Shown here: piece after piece, positions 35,828 through 43,564 of the stretch | Numbering within the stretch: position 1 is the first letter of the stretch | How the letters are laid out: each line of letters begins with the position of its first letter | NCBI GenBank assembly: GCA_022792035.1 | Contig: JAAWAE010000104.1 | Location: 1-53,834, forward strand | DNA from: Ruminiclostridium sp. | GTDB lineage: Bacteria; Bacillota; Clostridia; Oscillospirales; Oscillospiraceae | Direction: 5' to 3' | DNA length: 53,834 nucleotides | Notes under the pieces: model-generated | What the model was told of the DNA's origin: nothing | Database searches by the model: none | The model's input: only the letters and a program-made list of their open reading frames with translations | Translations under genes and position numbers: made by a program

Positions 35828-35872
35828 AAAAGCGTGTCCCGTCCCGGAACCCGAGACGAGGCACGCTTTTTT
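35828..35872. terminator. Bidirectional terminator between hppA and the OYE gene
   Basis: AAAAGCGTGTCCCGTC (35828-35843) pairs with GACGAGGCACGCTTTT (35855-35870) with one mismatch and one wobble; T6 on the plus strand, TTTTGTT on the minus strand. Confidence 0.85.
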
Positions 35873-35914
35873 GCAGGAACGAGGAAAATGAGGTAAAAGA
35901 CAAAAGGATATCAA

Positions 35915-37012
35915 TTACTCCTTAGGAAACCCCTCCGGGATCTCATGCTTCACACAGCGCCGCCCCTCTTTGCTCCAAATGTTCCCGAGACACTTGGTGC
36001 AGCCGATGCAGGGAGACGCCTCCCCCTTCTCCAAATGCTGGTAAAAATCCGGCTGACAGATGAAGGGCCGAGAGGCGGAAACGAAGTCGATGCCCGCCTC
36101 CAGAATGGCGTCGATCTCCTCCATCTTGCGGATGCCGCCCACCAGGATCAGTGGCAGGGTCACGGCGGCCCGGACAGCCTTGGCGCGCTCGAGATAGAAG
36201 GTGGGGACCTTTTTCTTGCCCAGCCCCAACCAGTTGTGACCGGAGAGCTCAAGGGCATCCGCCCCCAGCGCCTGGAACTGACGGCAGAAGTAGAGGATGT
36301 CCTGGGCGTAGGCGGCGTCAGCCTCCCCGGAGCAGGTGGTGTTGACCTTCACCAGAACGGGATACTCCGCCCCCACGGCCTCCCGAATGGCGCGTAAACA
36401 CTCTCCGGGGAAGCGGAAGCGGTTCTCGGCACTGCCGCCGTACTCGTCGGTGCGGTGGTTGGCGTTGGGGTCTAAGAACTGGCTGAGGAGATAGCCGTGG
36501 GCGCAGTGGAGCTGGACCCCATCAAATCCCATTGCCTTGGCGGCTTTGGCGGCATCCACGAAATCAGCCTTGATCTTCGCCAGGCCGGCGGCGTCCAGCT
36601 CGGTGGTGAGCATCTCGTTGGGGGCGGTCATCCCGCCGGAGGGGGCCAGGAGCTTTCCGCCCTCCACGCGCTTTTCGGAAAGGAATACGTTCATCCCCGC
36701 GTGCATGAGCTGGAGGATGAGACGCCCGCCGGCGGCGTGGACGGCGTCCAGGACCTCCTTCTGGCTCTGGCGCTGGGCCTCGGTGGCAAAGCCCACCTGA
36801 ATGCCCGTGGACCGGGCCTCGGGGGAGATGTAGCTGTAGGCGGTGATGATGGCCCCGACGCCGCTCTGGGCGATGTCCCGATACAGGGCCACCTGCTCCG
36901 GGGCACAGGTGCCGTCCCGCTGGCCGAAGGGGTCCTGGGTGGCGGAGCGGATGAGACGGTTGGGCAGGGTCAGGGCGCCGATGCGCCCGGGGGTGAAGAG
37001 TGCAGATGCCAT
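35915..37012 (-). CDS. NADH:flavin oxidoreductase (Old Yellow Enzyme family)
   Basis: A 365-aa FMN TIM-barrel enzyme. Motifs: LPNRLIRSAT, LILQLMHAGMN, GFDGVQLHCAHGYLLSQFL (proton-donor region), NHRTDEYGGSAENRFRF and ILVGGIRKMEEID. The C-terminus has CIGCTKCLGN and a later Cys, like the cluster region of enoate/2,4-dienoyl-CoA reductases, but the second (FAD/NADH) domain is absent. It probably reduces an activated C=C bond; the substrate is unknown. The start at 37012 (MASALF) has AAGGAGA upstream; the long upstream frame antisense to rarD is not used. Confidence 0.9.
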   Translation of the reverse strand: MASALFTPGRIGALTLPNRLIRSATQDPFGQRDGTCAPEQVALYRDIAQSGVGAIITAYSYISPEARSTGIQVGFATEAQRQSQKEVLDAVHAAGGRLILQLMHAGMNVFLSEKRVEGGKLLAPSGGMTAPNEMLTTELDAAGLAKIKADFVDAAKAAKAMGFDGVQLHCAHGYLLSQFLDPNANHRTDEYGGSAENRFRFPGECLRAIREAVGAEYPVLVKVNTTCSGEADAAYAQDILYFCRQFQALGADALELSGHNWLGLGKKKVPTFYLERAKAVRAAVTLPLILVGGIRKMEEIDAILEAGIDFVSASRPFICQPDFYQHLEKGEASPCIGCTKCLGNIWSKEGRRCVKHEIPEGFPKE

Positions 37013-37096
37013 AAAGGTGATTCTCCTTACTTGAAATGTTAGCTTGATTATATCCGACCAGACGCGAAAATACAAGAGGAAAGGGGAAGGATGTCC

Positions 37097-37126
37097 TTGA
37101 CAGTGCCGCGGAGCGCCCCGTATAAT
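37097..37126 (+). promoter_or_regulatory. Sigma-A promoter of rarD
   Basis: TTGACA (37097-37102), 18-bp spacer, TATAAT (37121-37126): perfect boxes. Confidence 0.88.
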
Positions 37127-37174
37127 ACTCCTTACACGAAAAACCCCGGCCGAACTGGGGAGAAGGGATGTTTG

Positions 37175-38125
37175 ATGGAGATGGAGAGGAATAAGCGGGT
37201 GGGTCTGACGGTGGTCACCAGTTCCTATGTGCTCTGGGGCCTGCTGCCCATCTTTTGGGGGACACTGGCGGCGGTGAACTCGGTGTATGTGCTGGCCCAG
37301 CGGATCGTCTGGTCCATGGTGTTCATGGGCCTGTATATGCTGGCGGCGCGGCAGTGGGGGGAGATCCGAGACGCTTTCCGGAACCGGAAGCTCATGGGAC
37401 GCTGCCTGATCTGCGGGGCCCTGATCACCTTCAACTGGGGGCTGTATATCTACTCGGTGAACAGCGGCCATGTGCTGGAGGGGAGCATGGGCTATTTTAT
37501 CGAACCAATGCTGGTGGGACTGATCGGCATCCTGGTGTTCCGGGAGCGGCCCTCCTTTTGGGAGGACCTGACCCTGCTGTGCGCGGGGATCGGCATCGGC
37601 TATCTGATCTTGCGCACAGGACAGGTGCCGGTGCTGGCGCTGATGATCGGCCTGCCCTTCGCGGTGTACGGGGCGGTGAAGAAGGGGCTGCCCCTCAGCG
37701 CCCAGGCGTCCCTCTTCTTGGAGACCCTGCTGATGATGCCCTTTGCCCTGGGCTTTTCCCTGTGGTGGAGCCACCGGGCCGGGGGATTGGACAACGTGCT
37801 GGACGGGGCCAGCTTTTGGCTGCTGCCCCTGTGCGGCGTGGTGACATCGGTACCGCTGCTGCTGTTCAACATGGGGGTGAAGGCCGCGCCCTACTATTTC
37901 ACGGGGATCTTGATGTACATCAATCCCACCCTGCAGTTTTTGATGGGCCTGTTTTATTTCCAAGAGACTCTGGACAAGGACCGGCTCATCGCCTTTCTCA
38001 TCATCTGGGTGGGCATCCTCTTCACCATCGGGGAGAAAGTGTGCATCCTGCTCCGGGAGGGGCGGAAGGTCAAGGCTCTGATCCAGGAGACGAAAGACGC
38101 AGGGCCACGGGAGCGCGTGCCGTAA
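37175..38125 (+). CDS. rarD: EamA-family transporter RarD
   Basis: A 316-aa inner-membrane protein with about ten helices in two EamA halves. The N-terminal SSYVLWGLLPIFWGTLAAVN and the segment ALITFNWGLYIYSVNSGHVL are characteristic of RarD. RarD is linked in Proteobacteria to chloramphenicol sensitivity; the natural substrate is unknown. Start choice: ATG 37175 with AGAAGGG 7-8 bp upstream. Its 3' end overlaps the convergent sfsA gene by 56 bp. Confidence 0.92.
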   Translation: MEMERNKRVGLTVVTSSYVLWGLLPIFWGTLAAVNSVYVLAQRIVWSMVFMGLYMLAARQWGEIRDAFRNRKLMGRCLICGALITFNWGLYIYSVNSGHVLEGSMGYFIEPMLVGLIGILVFRERPSFWEDLTLLCAGIGIGYLILRTGQVPVLALMIGLPFAVYGAVKKGLPLSAQASLFLETLLMMPFALGFSLWWSHRAGGLDNVLDGASFWLLPLCGVVTSVPLLLFNMGVKAAPYYFTGILMYINPTLQFLMGLFYFQETLDKDRLIAFLIIWVGILFTIGEKVCILLREGRKVKALIQETKDAGPRERVP

Positions 38126-38771
38126 TGGCGTTTTCCTTTACCGTGCAGTCCAGCGCCAGGATCTGCACCCCCGCTTTGGCGGCTTCCCGGAGGGCGTCGC
38201 CGAAGGCCGGATGGGTGCGGTCGTTGGGGGAGAAGAAGTCCACCCCCTCCATTTGCACGATGAAGCACACCGCGGCCTCATAGCCCTGGGATAAACAGTC
38301 CATGAGACCGCGAAGGTGTTTGACCCCCCGCTGGGTGGGGGCGTCGGGGAAGTAGACCGTTCCGTCCTCCTCCAACGTCACCCCTTTGACCTCCACAAAG
38401 CCCCGGCGCTTCCCGGCGGTCCAGGAAAAGTCGAAGCGGGAATCCCCAAATGTCTGTTCGGCCTTTAGGCTGTCCAGTCCGGGGATAAAGTGCCCCGCCT
38501 GGGCCCATTGGGCAAAGACGGCGTTGGGGGCCTGGGCGTCCAGATTGATGAGACGCGCCCCCTTCTCTACGGCGATGAGGTCATAGGCGGTCTTGCGCTT
38601 CGGGTTGCCGCTTTTGGTCAGCCAGACCCGGACGCCAGGGATCAGGAGTTCCCGGCAGCGGCCGGTGTTTTTTACATGGACGGTGACCTCCGCGCCCTCC
38701 AGCAGGACCTGGGCCACGAAGCGGTTGGGCCGGGAGAGGAAGACGGCGGGGAGCGTGTTGGGATAGGTCAA
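38070..38771 (-). CDS. sfsA: SfsA family DNA/RNA nuclease-like protein
   Basis: A 233-aa protein; FLSRPNRFVAQVLLEG at the N-terminus (OB-like), HVKNTGRCRELLIPG, and the PD-(D/E)XK-type core in DSRFDFSWTAGKRRGFVEVK followed by YFPDAPTQRGVKHL. E. coli SfsA was found as a sugar-fermentation stimulator and binds DNA; nuclease activity is suggested for the family. It converges on rarD with overlapping 3' ends. Confidence 0.95.
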   Translation of the reverse strand: MTYPNTLPAVFLSRPNRFVAQVLLEGAEVTVHVKNTGRCRELLIPGVRVWLTKSGNPKRKTAYDLIAVEKGARLINLDAQAPNAVFAQWAQAGHFIPGLDSLKAEQTFGDSRFDFSWTAGKRRGFVEVKGVTLEEDGTVYFPDAPTQRGVKHLRGLMDCLSQGYEAAVCFIVQMEGVDFFSPNDRTHPAFGDALREAAKAGVQILALDCTVKENAITARAPVALRLSSPGSEP

Positions 38772-38847
38772 GGCACAGAACCTCCTTTGGCGTGATCCCC
38801 TTTAGGATAGCGAAAAGCGGACTTGGCGTCAAGGGCCAGGACGCAGG

Positions 38848-38878
38848 AGAGGGACAGGCGATGACAGCCTGTCCCTCT
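38848..38878 (-). terminator. Stem-loop after the 72-aa gene
   Basis: AGAGGGACAGGC (38848-38859) and GCCTGTCCCTCT (38867-38878) form a 12-bp perfect stem just past the minus-strand stop at 38883. There is no clear T-tract. Confidence 0.5.
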
Positions 38879-38882
38879 CTGC

Positions 38883-39101
38883 TTATGTCCCGGGCTCATA
38901 GCGGTCCATGCTGGGTACATGGGGCCGGGCTCGTTTTAATTCCTCGCGGACCGTTTCTAAAGATTCCTCCACGGCCTCCTCCAGCGCCTCAGGCGCTGCG
39001 GCCCCATCGGGGGTGGTGGCTTTGAGGAGGAGTTTTTGGGCCTCCAGGAGCTGCTTTTGCAGGGACAGCGTGGCGTCCGCAGGGGACCATGACATCGACA
39101 T
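38883..39101 (-). CDS. Small coiled-coil protein of unknown function
   Basis: A 72-aa soluble protein with a Leu/Gln-rich helix (LSLQKQLLEAQKLLLKAT) and a second acidic helix (ALEEAVEESLETVREELKRA), probably a helical hairpin. The start at 39101 is supported by AGGAGGT 6 bp upstream. It lies 111 bp downstream of the histidine-kinase gene on the same strand, so it may be part of that unit. No family recognised. Confidence 0.65.
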   Translation of the reverse strand: MSMSWSPADATLSLQKQLLEAQKLLLKATTPDGAAAPEALEEAVEESLETVREELKRARPHVPSMDRYEPGT

Positions 39102-39212
39102 AGGGGACCTCCTATCCAGGTTTTGTGAATGCTTCCAACCAGGAAATCGGCCCTGTGCAGGGGGGCGGTAAGGCGGGATGCGCAAGCGGCAGCGTTCCCG
39201 CCGTGAACGGTT

Positions 39213-40436
39213 TCAGGGAGCGCAGAGGAGGATGCGGATGCGAAACCCCTCTGCCCCTTGGGTGAACTGCACGCTGCCCCGGTAAGCCTGGGCGATGTGC
39301 CGAAGGCTTTCTAGGCCCGTCCCCGGGGTGACGGTGTGGCCCGGCGGGGTGGGGTTGGCGGACTCCACCACCAGCAGCTTCCCCCGGACGCTGGTCTGGA
39401 GGGTAAAGCGGCGCTGTTCCGGGGGTAAATCCTGGCAGGCGTGGAGGGCGTTGTCCAAAAGGTTGCCGAAGAGGGCGCAGAGGTCCAGGTCATCGAAGGG
39501 AAGGGGTGGGGGGATGGCGACAGTGCAGATGGCCTCCACGCCCGTCTCCCGGGCCTGAGAGAGCTTTTCCGCCAGCAGGGCGTCCAGGGCACCGCGCCCA
39601 GTGGCAGGGAGGCTGGAGAGGGACACACTGCGGCGGTGGAGGGTTTGCGCGTAGTCCCGGGCCTGCTGATAGTCCCGGTCCTGAAGCAGGCCCGAGAGGA
39701 CAAGAAGGTGACTGCGCAGGTCGTGACGGAAGGCGGCGCTGCGCCGGGCCGCCTCCAGCTGACGGGACTGTCCCCGCAGAAGGTCCCGGAACAGGGCCTG
39801 CCGGACGGCAAACCAGCATAGGGTCTGAAGCTGAGAGAAGAGCAGGAGACCTCCGCCCAGCAGGAGCAGGACCAGCAGGGGACCGGTCTCAGGGTCCAGG
39901 GCGCAGAGGTAGGCGGCGAACGCGGGGCTGTCTAAGCGCAGTCCCGCCCGGACGCCGAAGATCAGGAAGAGACAGGGCGGCAGACAGAAGGTCAGCAGAG
40001 GCTGTTCTTGGAGGAAGCAGAGGCGCTGTATGACCTCCAGGGCCAGGAAAAGGACCGCCGTCGTCAGCAGGGAGAGCAGGCATTGGAACACCGTGCCCCA
40101 GAAGGGAGAGGGGAGGGTCCTGGCCGCCCAGGCCATGACCAGAGCGGAAACCCCCTCCAGGAGGGTGAGAAGGGTAAAAAGCACCGCCAAGGGCGCCGCC
40201 AGGAAGCGCCAGGGACAGCCCAGGACCAGGCGTCCGAAGAGGAGTGCCGCCAGCAGGGCCAAGAAAAAGGGTTTTGGGATTTGATACCGGAGTACCAAAA
40301 GTGTTATACTAGCGTGGAGCAGGAGCCAGAGGGGGAGGCGGCCCGTTTTCCCCAAAATCCCTTGGAGGAAGTGCAGGGCGGACCAGCAGACGGCCGTATT
40401 CACCAGCAGCCACCAGAGATAGAAGAAGGGGGTCAT
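39213..40436 (-). CDS. GHKL sensor histidine kinase (AgrC/LytS-like)
   Basis: A 407-aa membrane sensor: six or more hydrophobic helices in residues 1-210, then a cytosolic dimerisation helix with the phosphorylation site in FRHDLRSHLLVLSGLL (about residues 237-252), and a GHKL ATPase with N-box LFGNLLDNALHAC and GTGLESLRHIAQAYRG. It is translated with the LytTR regulator upstream (ATGA overlap). No agrB/agrD-like peptide genes are visible nearby, so the signal is unknown. Confidence 0.88.
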   Translation of the reverse strand: MTPFFYLWWLLVNTAVCWSALHFLQGILGKTGRLPLWLLLHASITLLVLRYQIPKPFFLALLAALLFGRLVLGCPWRFLAAPLAVLFTLLTLLEGVSALVMAWAARTLPSPFWGTVFQCLLSLLTTAVLFLALEVIQRLCFLQEQPLLTFCLPPCLFLIFGVRAGLRLDSPAFAAYLCALDPETGPLLVLLLLGGGLLLFSQLQTLCWFAVRQALFRDLLRGQSRQLEAARRSAAFRHDLRSHLLVLSGLLQDRDYQQARDYAQTLHRRSVSLSSLPATGRGALDALLAEKLSQARETGVEAICTVAIPPPLPFDDLDLCALFGNLLDNALHACQDLPPEQRRFTLQTSVRGKLLVVESANPTPPGHTVTPGTGLESLRHIAQAYRGSVQFTQGAEGFRIRILLCAP

Positions 40437-41143
40437 GATGGGCCTCCTTCCGGGAAGGTTTGCAGGAGACGCTGGGCCAACGCCCGCTGCCTGCGCCGGG
40501 AGACCGGGACGCTGCCGCCCCCCAACACCGTGACGCACCCCGGCACCTGGGCGGTGACCTGCTCCAGATTCACCAGGAAACTTTTGTGGCAGCGGAAGAA
40601 GGTCTCCGGCAGCAGGGCCTCCAGGGCTTCCAGACTGCCCCCGAAGGGGTATGCGCCGGTGAGGGTGTGGAGGGTGATTTGATGGTCCAGAGCCTCGCAG
40701 TAGAGGATGTCCCGGTAAGACAGGCGCATCTTCCGGCCCCGCCGCCGCACCCAGAGGGCGGGACGCCGGACTTCCGTAAGACGGTCCAGAGCCTTGTCCA
40801 GGACGGGGAAAAGGGTTTCCGGGGTCACGGGTTTGAGCAGATAGTGAACGGCATCCAGGTCGAAGGCCCGAAAGACGTATTGCGGATAGGCAGTGAGGAA
40901 GAGCAGCGGCGCGGTGATGCCATCGGCACGCAGCTGGGCGGCGGCGGTCATCCCGTCCGCGCCGGGGAGTTTGATGTCCAGGAGGAAGAGGTCGGCCTGC
41001 CGCCCTTCCCGGAGAAGGGACTCCCCGTCGGCGTAGTGCCGCAGCTGGGCTTGCAGGCCCCGCTGGTCCAGATAGTCCTGGAGCAGGGCGGTGAGCTTGG
41101 CGGCGAAGTAGGGCGCGTCCTCGCAGAGGGCGATGCGGAGCAT
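40433..41143 (-). CDS. LytTR-family response regulator
   Basis: A 236-aa regulator: receiver domain at residues 1-120 (ALCEDAPYF acidic pocket, phospho-acceptor Asp in LFLLDIKLPGADG, LTAYPQYVFRAFDLDAVHYL with LLKP) and a LytTR DNA-binding domain at about 130-233 (YRDILYCEALDHQITLHT, ETFFRCHKSFLVNL). AGGAGGT precedes the start at 41143. It forms a two-component pair with the kinase encoded just downstream. Confidence 0.92.
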   Translation of the reverse strand: MLRIALCEDAPYFAAKLTALLQDYLDQRGLQAQLRHYADGESLLREGRQADLFLLDIKLPGADGMTAAAQLRADGITAPLLFLTAYPQYVFRAFDLDAVHYLLKPVTPETLFPVLDKALDRLTEVRRPALWVRRRGRKMRLSYRDILYCEALDHQITLHTLTGAYPFGGSLEALEALLPETFFRCHKSFLVNLEQVTAQVPGCVTVLGGGSVPVSRRRQRALAQRLLQTFPEGGPS

Positions 41144-41218
41144 AGGGTGAGACCTCCTGTCTTTTGGGATAAGATAAGCAAAGTATAACAGATTCAGAAA
41201 TGGAAAGGAAGAGATGGT

Positions 41219-42433
41219 ATGCAGACAACAGAGCGTTTCCTGCGCTACATCCAATACGATACCCAATCCGATGAGGCCTCGCAGACCGTGCCCTCCACGG
41301 CCAAGCAGCGCGGCCTGGGGGCCCTGCTGGTCCAGGAACTTCGAGAACTGGGCTTGGAGGGGGTGGAGCTGGACGAAAAGGGCTGTGTTTATGCCTTCCT
41401 CCCCGCCACGCCGGGACGGGAGGCGGACCCTGTGATCGCCCTGATCGCCCACCTGGACACCGCCCCGGGGGTCTCGGGCGCCCAGGTCCAGGCCCGGCGG
41501 GTGCTGTGTACCGGGGAGGACATCGTGCTCAACCCGGAGCGGGGGATCGTCATGGAGGCATCCGTGTTCCCCGACTTGAAGGAGAACGCGGGAAAAACCC
41601 TCATCGTTACCGACGGCACCACCCTCCTGGGGGCGGACGATAAGGCGGGGGTGGCGGAGATCATCTCCGCAGCGGCCTACCTCCAAGCGCACCCAGAGCG
41701 TGCCCACGGCCGGGTGGCGCTGTGCTTCACCCCCGACGAGGAGATCGGCCGGGGGGCAGACCATGTGGACCTGGAGAAGCTGGGAGCGGCCTTTGGCTAC
41801 ACCGTGGACGGAGGTCCTCTGGGGACCCTGGAGTATGAGAATTTCAACGCCGCCGGGGCCCAGGTGCGTATCCATGGGGTGAATATCCACCCGGGGGAGG
41901 CCAAGGGGAAGATGAAAAACGCTGCCCTGATGGCGGCAGAGTTCATCGCTCTGGTCCCGCCTATGGAGGCGCCGGGGTATACCGAGGGCTATGAGGGATT
42001 TTACCATCTGTGCAGCCTGGAGGGAGACGAGAGCGAAGCGCGGCTGTCCTGGCTCATCCGAGACCACGACCGGGAGAACTTCCAGCGGCGCAAGGAGACC
42101 TTTGGGAAGATCGCGGCGGTGCTGGAGGCGCGGCACGGGCCGGGGACGGTGGAGGTGACCATCCGGGACAGCTATTACAACATGAGGGAAAAACTCCTGC
42201 CCCATCCGGAGATCCTGGAGCGGGCCCGGCGGGCCTTTCGGGCGGTGGGGGTGGAGCCTTGGGACGTTCCCATCCGGGGCGGTACCGACGGGGCCAAGCT
42301 GAGTTTTCTGGGCCTGCCCTGTCCCAATCTCTCCACGGGAGGCTATCATTTCCACGGCATTTACGAGTATATTCCCCAGGAATCTCTGGAGGCTATGACG
42401 GCGGTTTTGGTGGAGCTTTTGACCCTGGGATAA
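41219..42433 (+). CDS. pepT: Peptidase T (tripeptide aminopeptidase)
   Basis: A zinc exopeptidase (M20) releasing N-terminal residues from tripeptides in the cytoplasm; 404 aa, full length. Metal and catalytic motifs: ALIAHLDTAPG, LLGADDKAGVAEI, FTPDEEIGRGADHVD, YTVDGGPLGTLEYENFNAA, IRGGTDGAKLSFLGLPCPNL and the final YHFHGIYEYI. It starts at ATG 41219, 75 bp from the divergent LytTR gene. Confidence 0.96.
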   Translation: MQTTERFLRYIQYDTQSDEASQTVPSTAKQRGLGALLVQELRELGLEGVELDEKGCVYAFLPATPGREADPVIALIAHLDTAPGVSGAQVQARRVLCTGEDIVLNPERGIVMEASVFPDLKENAGKTLIVTDGTTLLGADDKAGVAEIISAAAYLQAHPERAHGRVALCFTPDEEIGRGADHVDLEKLGAAFGYTVDGGPLGTLEYENFNAAGAQVRIHGVNIHPGEAKGKMKNAALMAAEFIALVPPMEAPGYTEGYEGFYHLCSLEGDESEARLSWLIRDHDRENFQRRKETFGKIAAVLEARHGPGTVEVTIRDSYYNMREKLLPHPEILERARRAFRAVGVEPWDVPIRGGTDGAKLSFLGLPCPNLSTGGYHFHGIYEYIPQESLEAMTAVLVELLTLG

Positions 42434-42461
42434 AAAAAGTGAAAAATTTTGAAAATAACGG

Positions 42462-42490
42462 TTGACAAGAGGAGCTTTTTACGCTATACT
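42462..42490 (+). promoter_or_regulatory. Sigma-A promoter of the tRNA cluster
   Basis: TTGACA (42462-42467), 17-bp spacer, TATACT (42485-42490), 30 bp before tRNA-Met. Confidence 0.9.
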
Positions 42491-42520
42491 AAGCATCGCT
42501 CCGCTGATGCGGGCAAACAT

Positions 42521-42597
42521 GGCGGCGTAGCTCAGTTGGCTAGAGCACTCGGTTCATACCCGGGGTGTCACCGGTTCAAATCCAGTCGCCGCTACCA
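42521..42597 (+). tRNA. tRNA-Met (CAT), elongator type
   Basis: A 77-nt cloverleaf: acceptor GGCGGCG/CGCCGCT (one G-T), D-arm GCTC/GAGC, anticodon loop TTCATAC and an encoded 3' CCA. The first base pairs with position 72, unlike an initiator tRNA. An Ile2 (lysidine) identity cannot be excluded from sequence alone. Confidence 0.93.
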
Positions 42598-42601
42598 TGC
42601 G

Positions 42602-42623
42602 CCGTAGGGCTTAGGCCCTGCGG
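42602..42623 (+). other. Hairpin between tRNA-Met and tRNA-Glu
   Basis: CCGTAGGGC, TTAG loop, GCCCTGCGG: a 9-bp stem with one G-T pair and no T-tract. Probably a processing or spacer structure in the tRNA precursor. Confidence 0.5.
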
Positions 42624-42631
42624 TGTCTCCC

Positions 42632-42706
42632 GGCCCGTTGGTCAAGTGGTTAAGACACCGCCCTTTCACGGCGGTAACATGGGTTCGAGTCCCGTACGGG
42701 TCACCA
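42632..42706 (+). tRNA. tRNA-Glu (TTC)
   Basis: 75 nt; acceptor GGCCCGT/ACGGGTC, anticodon stem-loop CCGCC-CTTTCAC-GGCGG, encoded CCA. Confidence 0.96.
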
Positions 42707-42709
42707 TAT

Positions 42710-42785
42710 GGAGGCATAGCTCAGCTGGTAGAGCGCTCGCCTCACACGCGAGAGGTCACAGATTCGAGTTCTGTTGTCTCCACCA
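42710..42785 (+). tRNA. tRNA-Val (CAC)
   Basis: 76 nt; acceptor GGAGGCA/TGTCTCC, anticodon stem-loop CTCGC-CTCACAC-GCGAG, encoded CCA. Confidence 0.95.
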
Positions 42786-42786
42786 A

Positions 42787-42835
42787 AACAAGTCCGAACT
42801 GATTCCTGATGGAAGTAAGTTCGGACTTGTTTTAT
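42787..42835 (+). terminator. Terminator after the tRNA cluster
   Basis: AACAAGTCCGAACT (42787-42800) pairs with AGTTCGGACTTGTT (42818-42831), followed by TTATT. Confidence 0.9.
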
Positions 42836-42874
42836 TGTTTAAGGAAACCCCGCCCCTGGATGGGACGGGGTTGG

Positions 42875-43137
42875 TTATTCGTAATGCGTCCACATCCGCA
42901 GGATTTTAATGGCCCGCGTTTCCTCATGAACGGAGTAAACCAATCGTGATAATTGATGCGGCGGGAGTAGAAACCAGAGAGGTTGCCGACCAGCTTTTCA
43001 TAGGGAGGCGGGTTTTGAAAGGGATTTTCAGATAAAACGGCAAGCAGGGCCTTGACCCGCCGCTCCAGCCCAGCCTGGGCAATCAGGCGTTTGTCTTTGG
43101 CGGCCTGCTTGGTGAAGAAGATCTGATACATTACCAT
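42875..43137 (-). pseudogene. yoeB: YoeB-type toxin, frameshifted
   Basis: An mRNA-cleaving toxin of the Txe/YoeB group in origin. The first 64 codons match the family (IFFTKQAAKDKRL, ENPFQNPPPYEKLVGNLSGF, YSRRIN). At about 42946-42949 the frame breaks: the open frame continues with unrelated residues into the tRNA terminator, while the next frame reads RLVYSVHEETRAIKILRMW then THYE and a stop at 42875, the normal YoeB end with its catalytic His-Tyr. A 1- or 4-nt deletion explains it. The toxin is probably inactive unless the frameshift is a sequencing error. Confidence 0.85.
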
Positions 43138-43382
43138 GCCTCGCTGGGATCATAGGGGATACAATCTTCAAGCGGTTCCCTGGCGGCAGCTTGGATGCTC
43201 TCTTCTAGACCGGGGATGGCACACAGATGCAAGGTTTCGAGCATGCTATTATAGTCTGCCTCGCTTATGATGACGGCATTCCCGTTTTTGGTGGTCACAT
43301 TCACCACGTCTCCGTAGGTCACGGCTTGGTCTACGAAGCCAAAGACATTCTTGCGAAAGGCTGTGAGGTTAGTATTCGTCAT
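43131..43382 (-). CDS. yefM: YefM/Phd-family antitoxin
   Basis: An 83-aa antitoxin that represses its own operon and neutralises YoeB. N-terminal Phd/YefM fold: NLTAFRKNVFGFVDQAVTYG, VNVTTKNGNAVIISEADYNS (about residues 5-45), followed by the toxin-binding tail. ATG at 43382 has AGGAGGT upstream; the GTG at 43391 overlaps that site. It overlaps the toxin start by 7 bp, the normal arrangement. The antitoxin frame is intact although the toxin is broken. Confidence 0.92.
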   Translation of the reverse strand: MTNTNLTAFRKNVFGFVDQAVTYGDVVNVTTKNGNAVIISEADYNSMLETLHLCAIPGLEESIQAAAREPLEDCIPYDPSEAW

Positions 43383-43456
43383 TGATTGCACCTCCTGTGA
43401 TAGGGTATGAAATAACGGGACAGAAATACAAGGGGAAGGCGCCTGGATGAGGATAC

Positions 43457-43489
43457 AAAAAAGCCGGGAAACCTATGGCTTCCCGGCTT
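43457..43489 (-). terminator. Terminator downstream of the tRNA-Pro-like gene
   Basis: On the minus strand AAGCCGGGAAGCC, ATA loop, GGTTTCCCGGCTT then TTTT. A partial copy (AGCCGGGAAGCC) recurs at 43591-43602 on the other side of the tRNA. Confidence 0.85.
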
Positions 43490-43564
43490 GGTCCGAGTGG
43501 CGGGATTTGAACCCACGGCCTCATGGTCCCGAACCATGCGCGCTACCAACTGCGCTACAAGCAA
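43489..43564 (-). tRNA. tRNA-Pro (CGG), 5' acceptor strand degenerate
   Basis: D-arm (GCGC/GCGC), anticodon arm CATGG-TTCGGGA-CCATG (anticodon CGG), T-arm GTGGG-TTCAAAT-CCCGC, 3' acceptor CACTCGG and ACCA are all normal. The seven 5' bases read TTGCTTG instead of the CCGAGTG needed to pair, so the acceptor stem has mismatches at 4-69 and 5-68 and two terminal G-T pairs. It may be a nonfunctional copy or the tRNA side of an attachment site; the AT-rich island starts just beyond. Confidence 0.7.

Noticed and set aside
33569-35914. 781-aa minus-strand open frame opposite hppA
   Set aside because: It is the antisense shadow of a GC-rich, codon-biased gene: extremely His/Gly/Asp-rich, no ribosome site and no domain.
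42832-42874. Read-through tail of the frameshifted yoeB frame
   Set aside because: The extra residues come from the wrong frame and run into the tRNA-cluster terminator; the family end lies in the other frame at 42875.
42565-42909. Open frames across the tRNA cluster (and 43379-43585 across tRNA-Pro)
   Set aside because: They run through tRNA genes and terminators and have no protein-like features.
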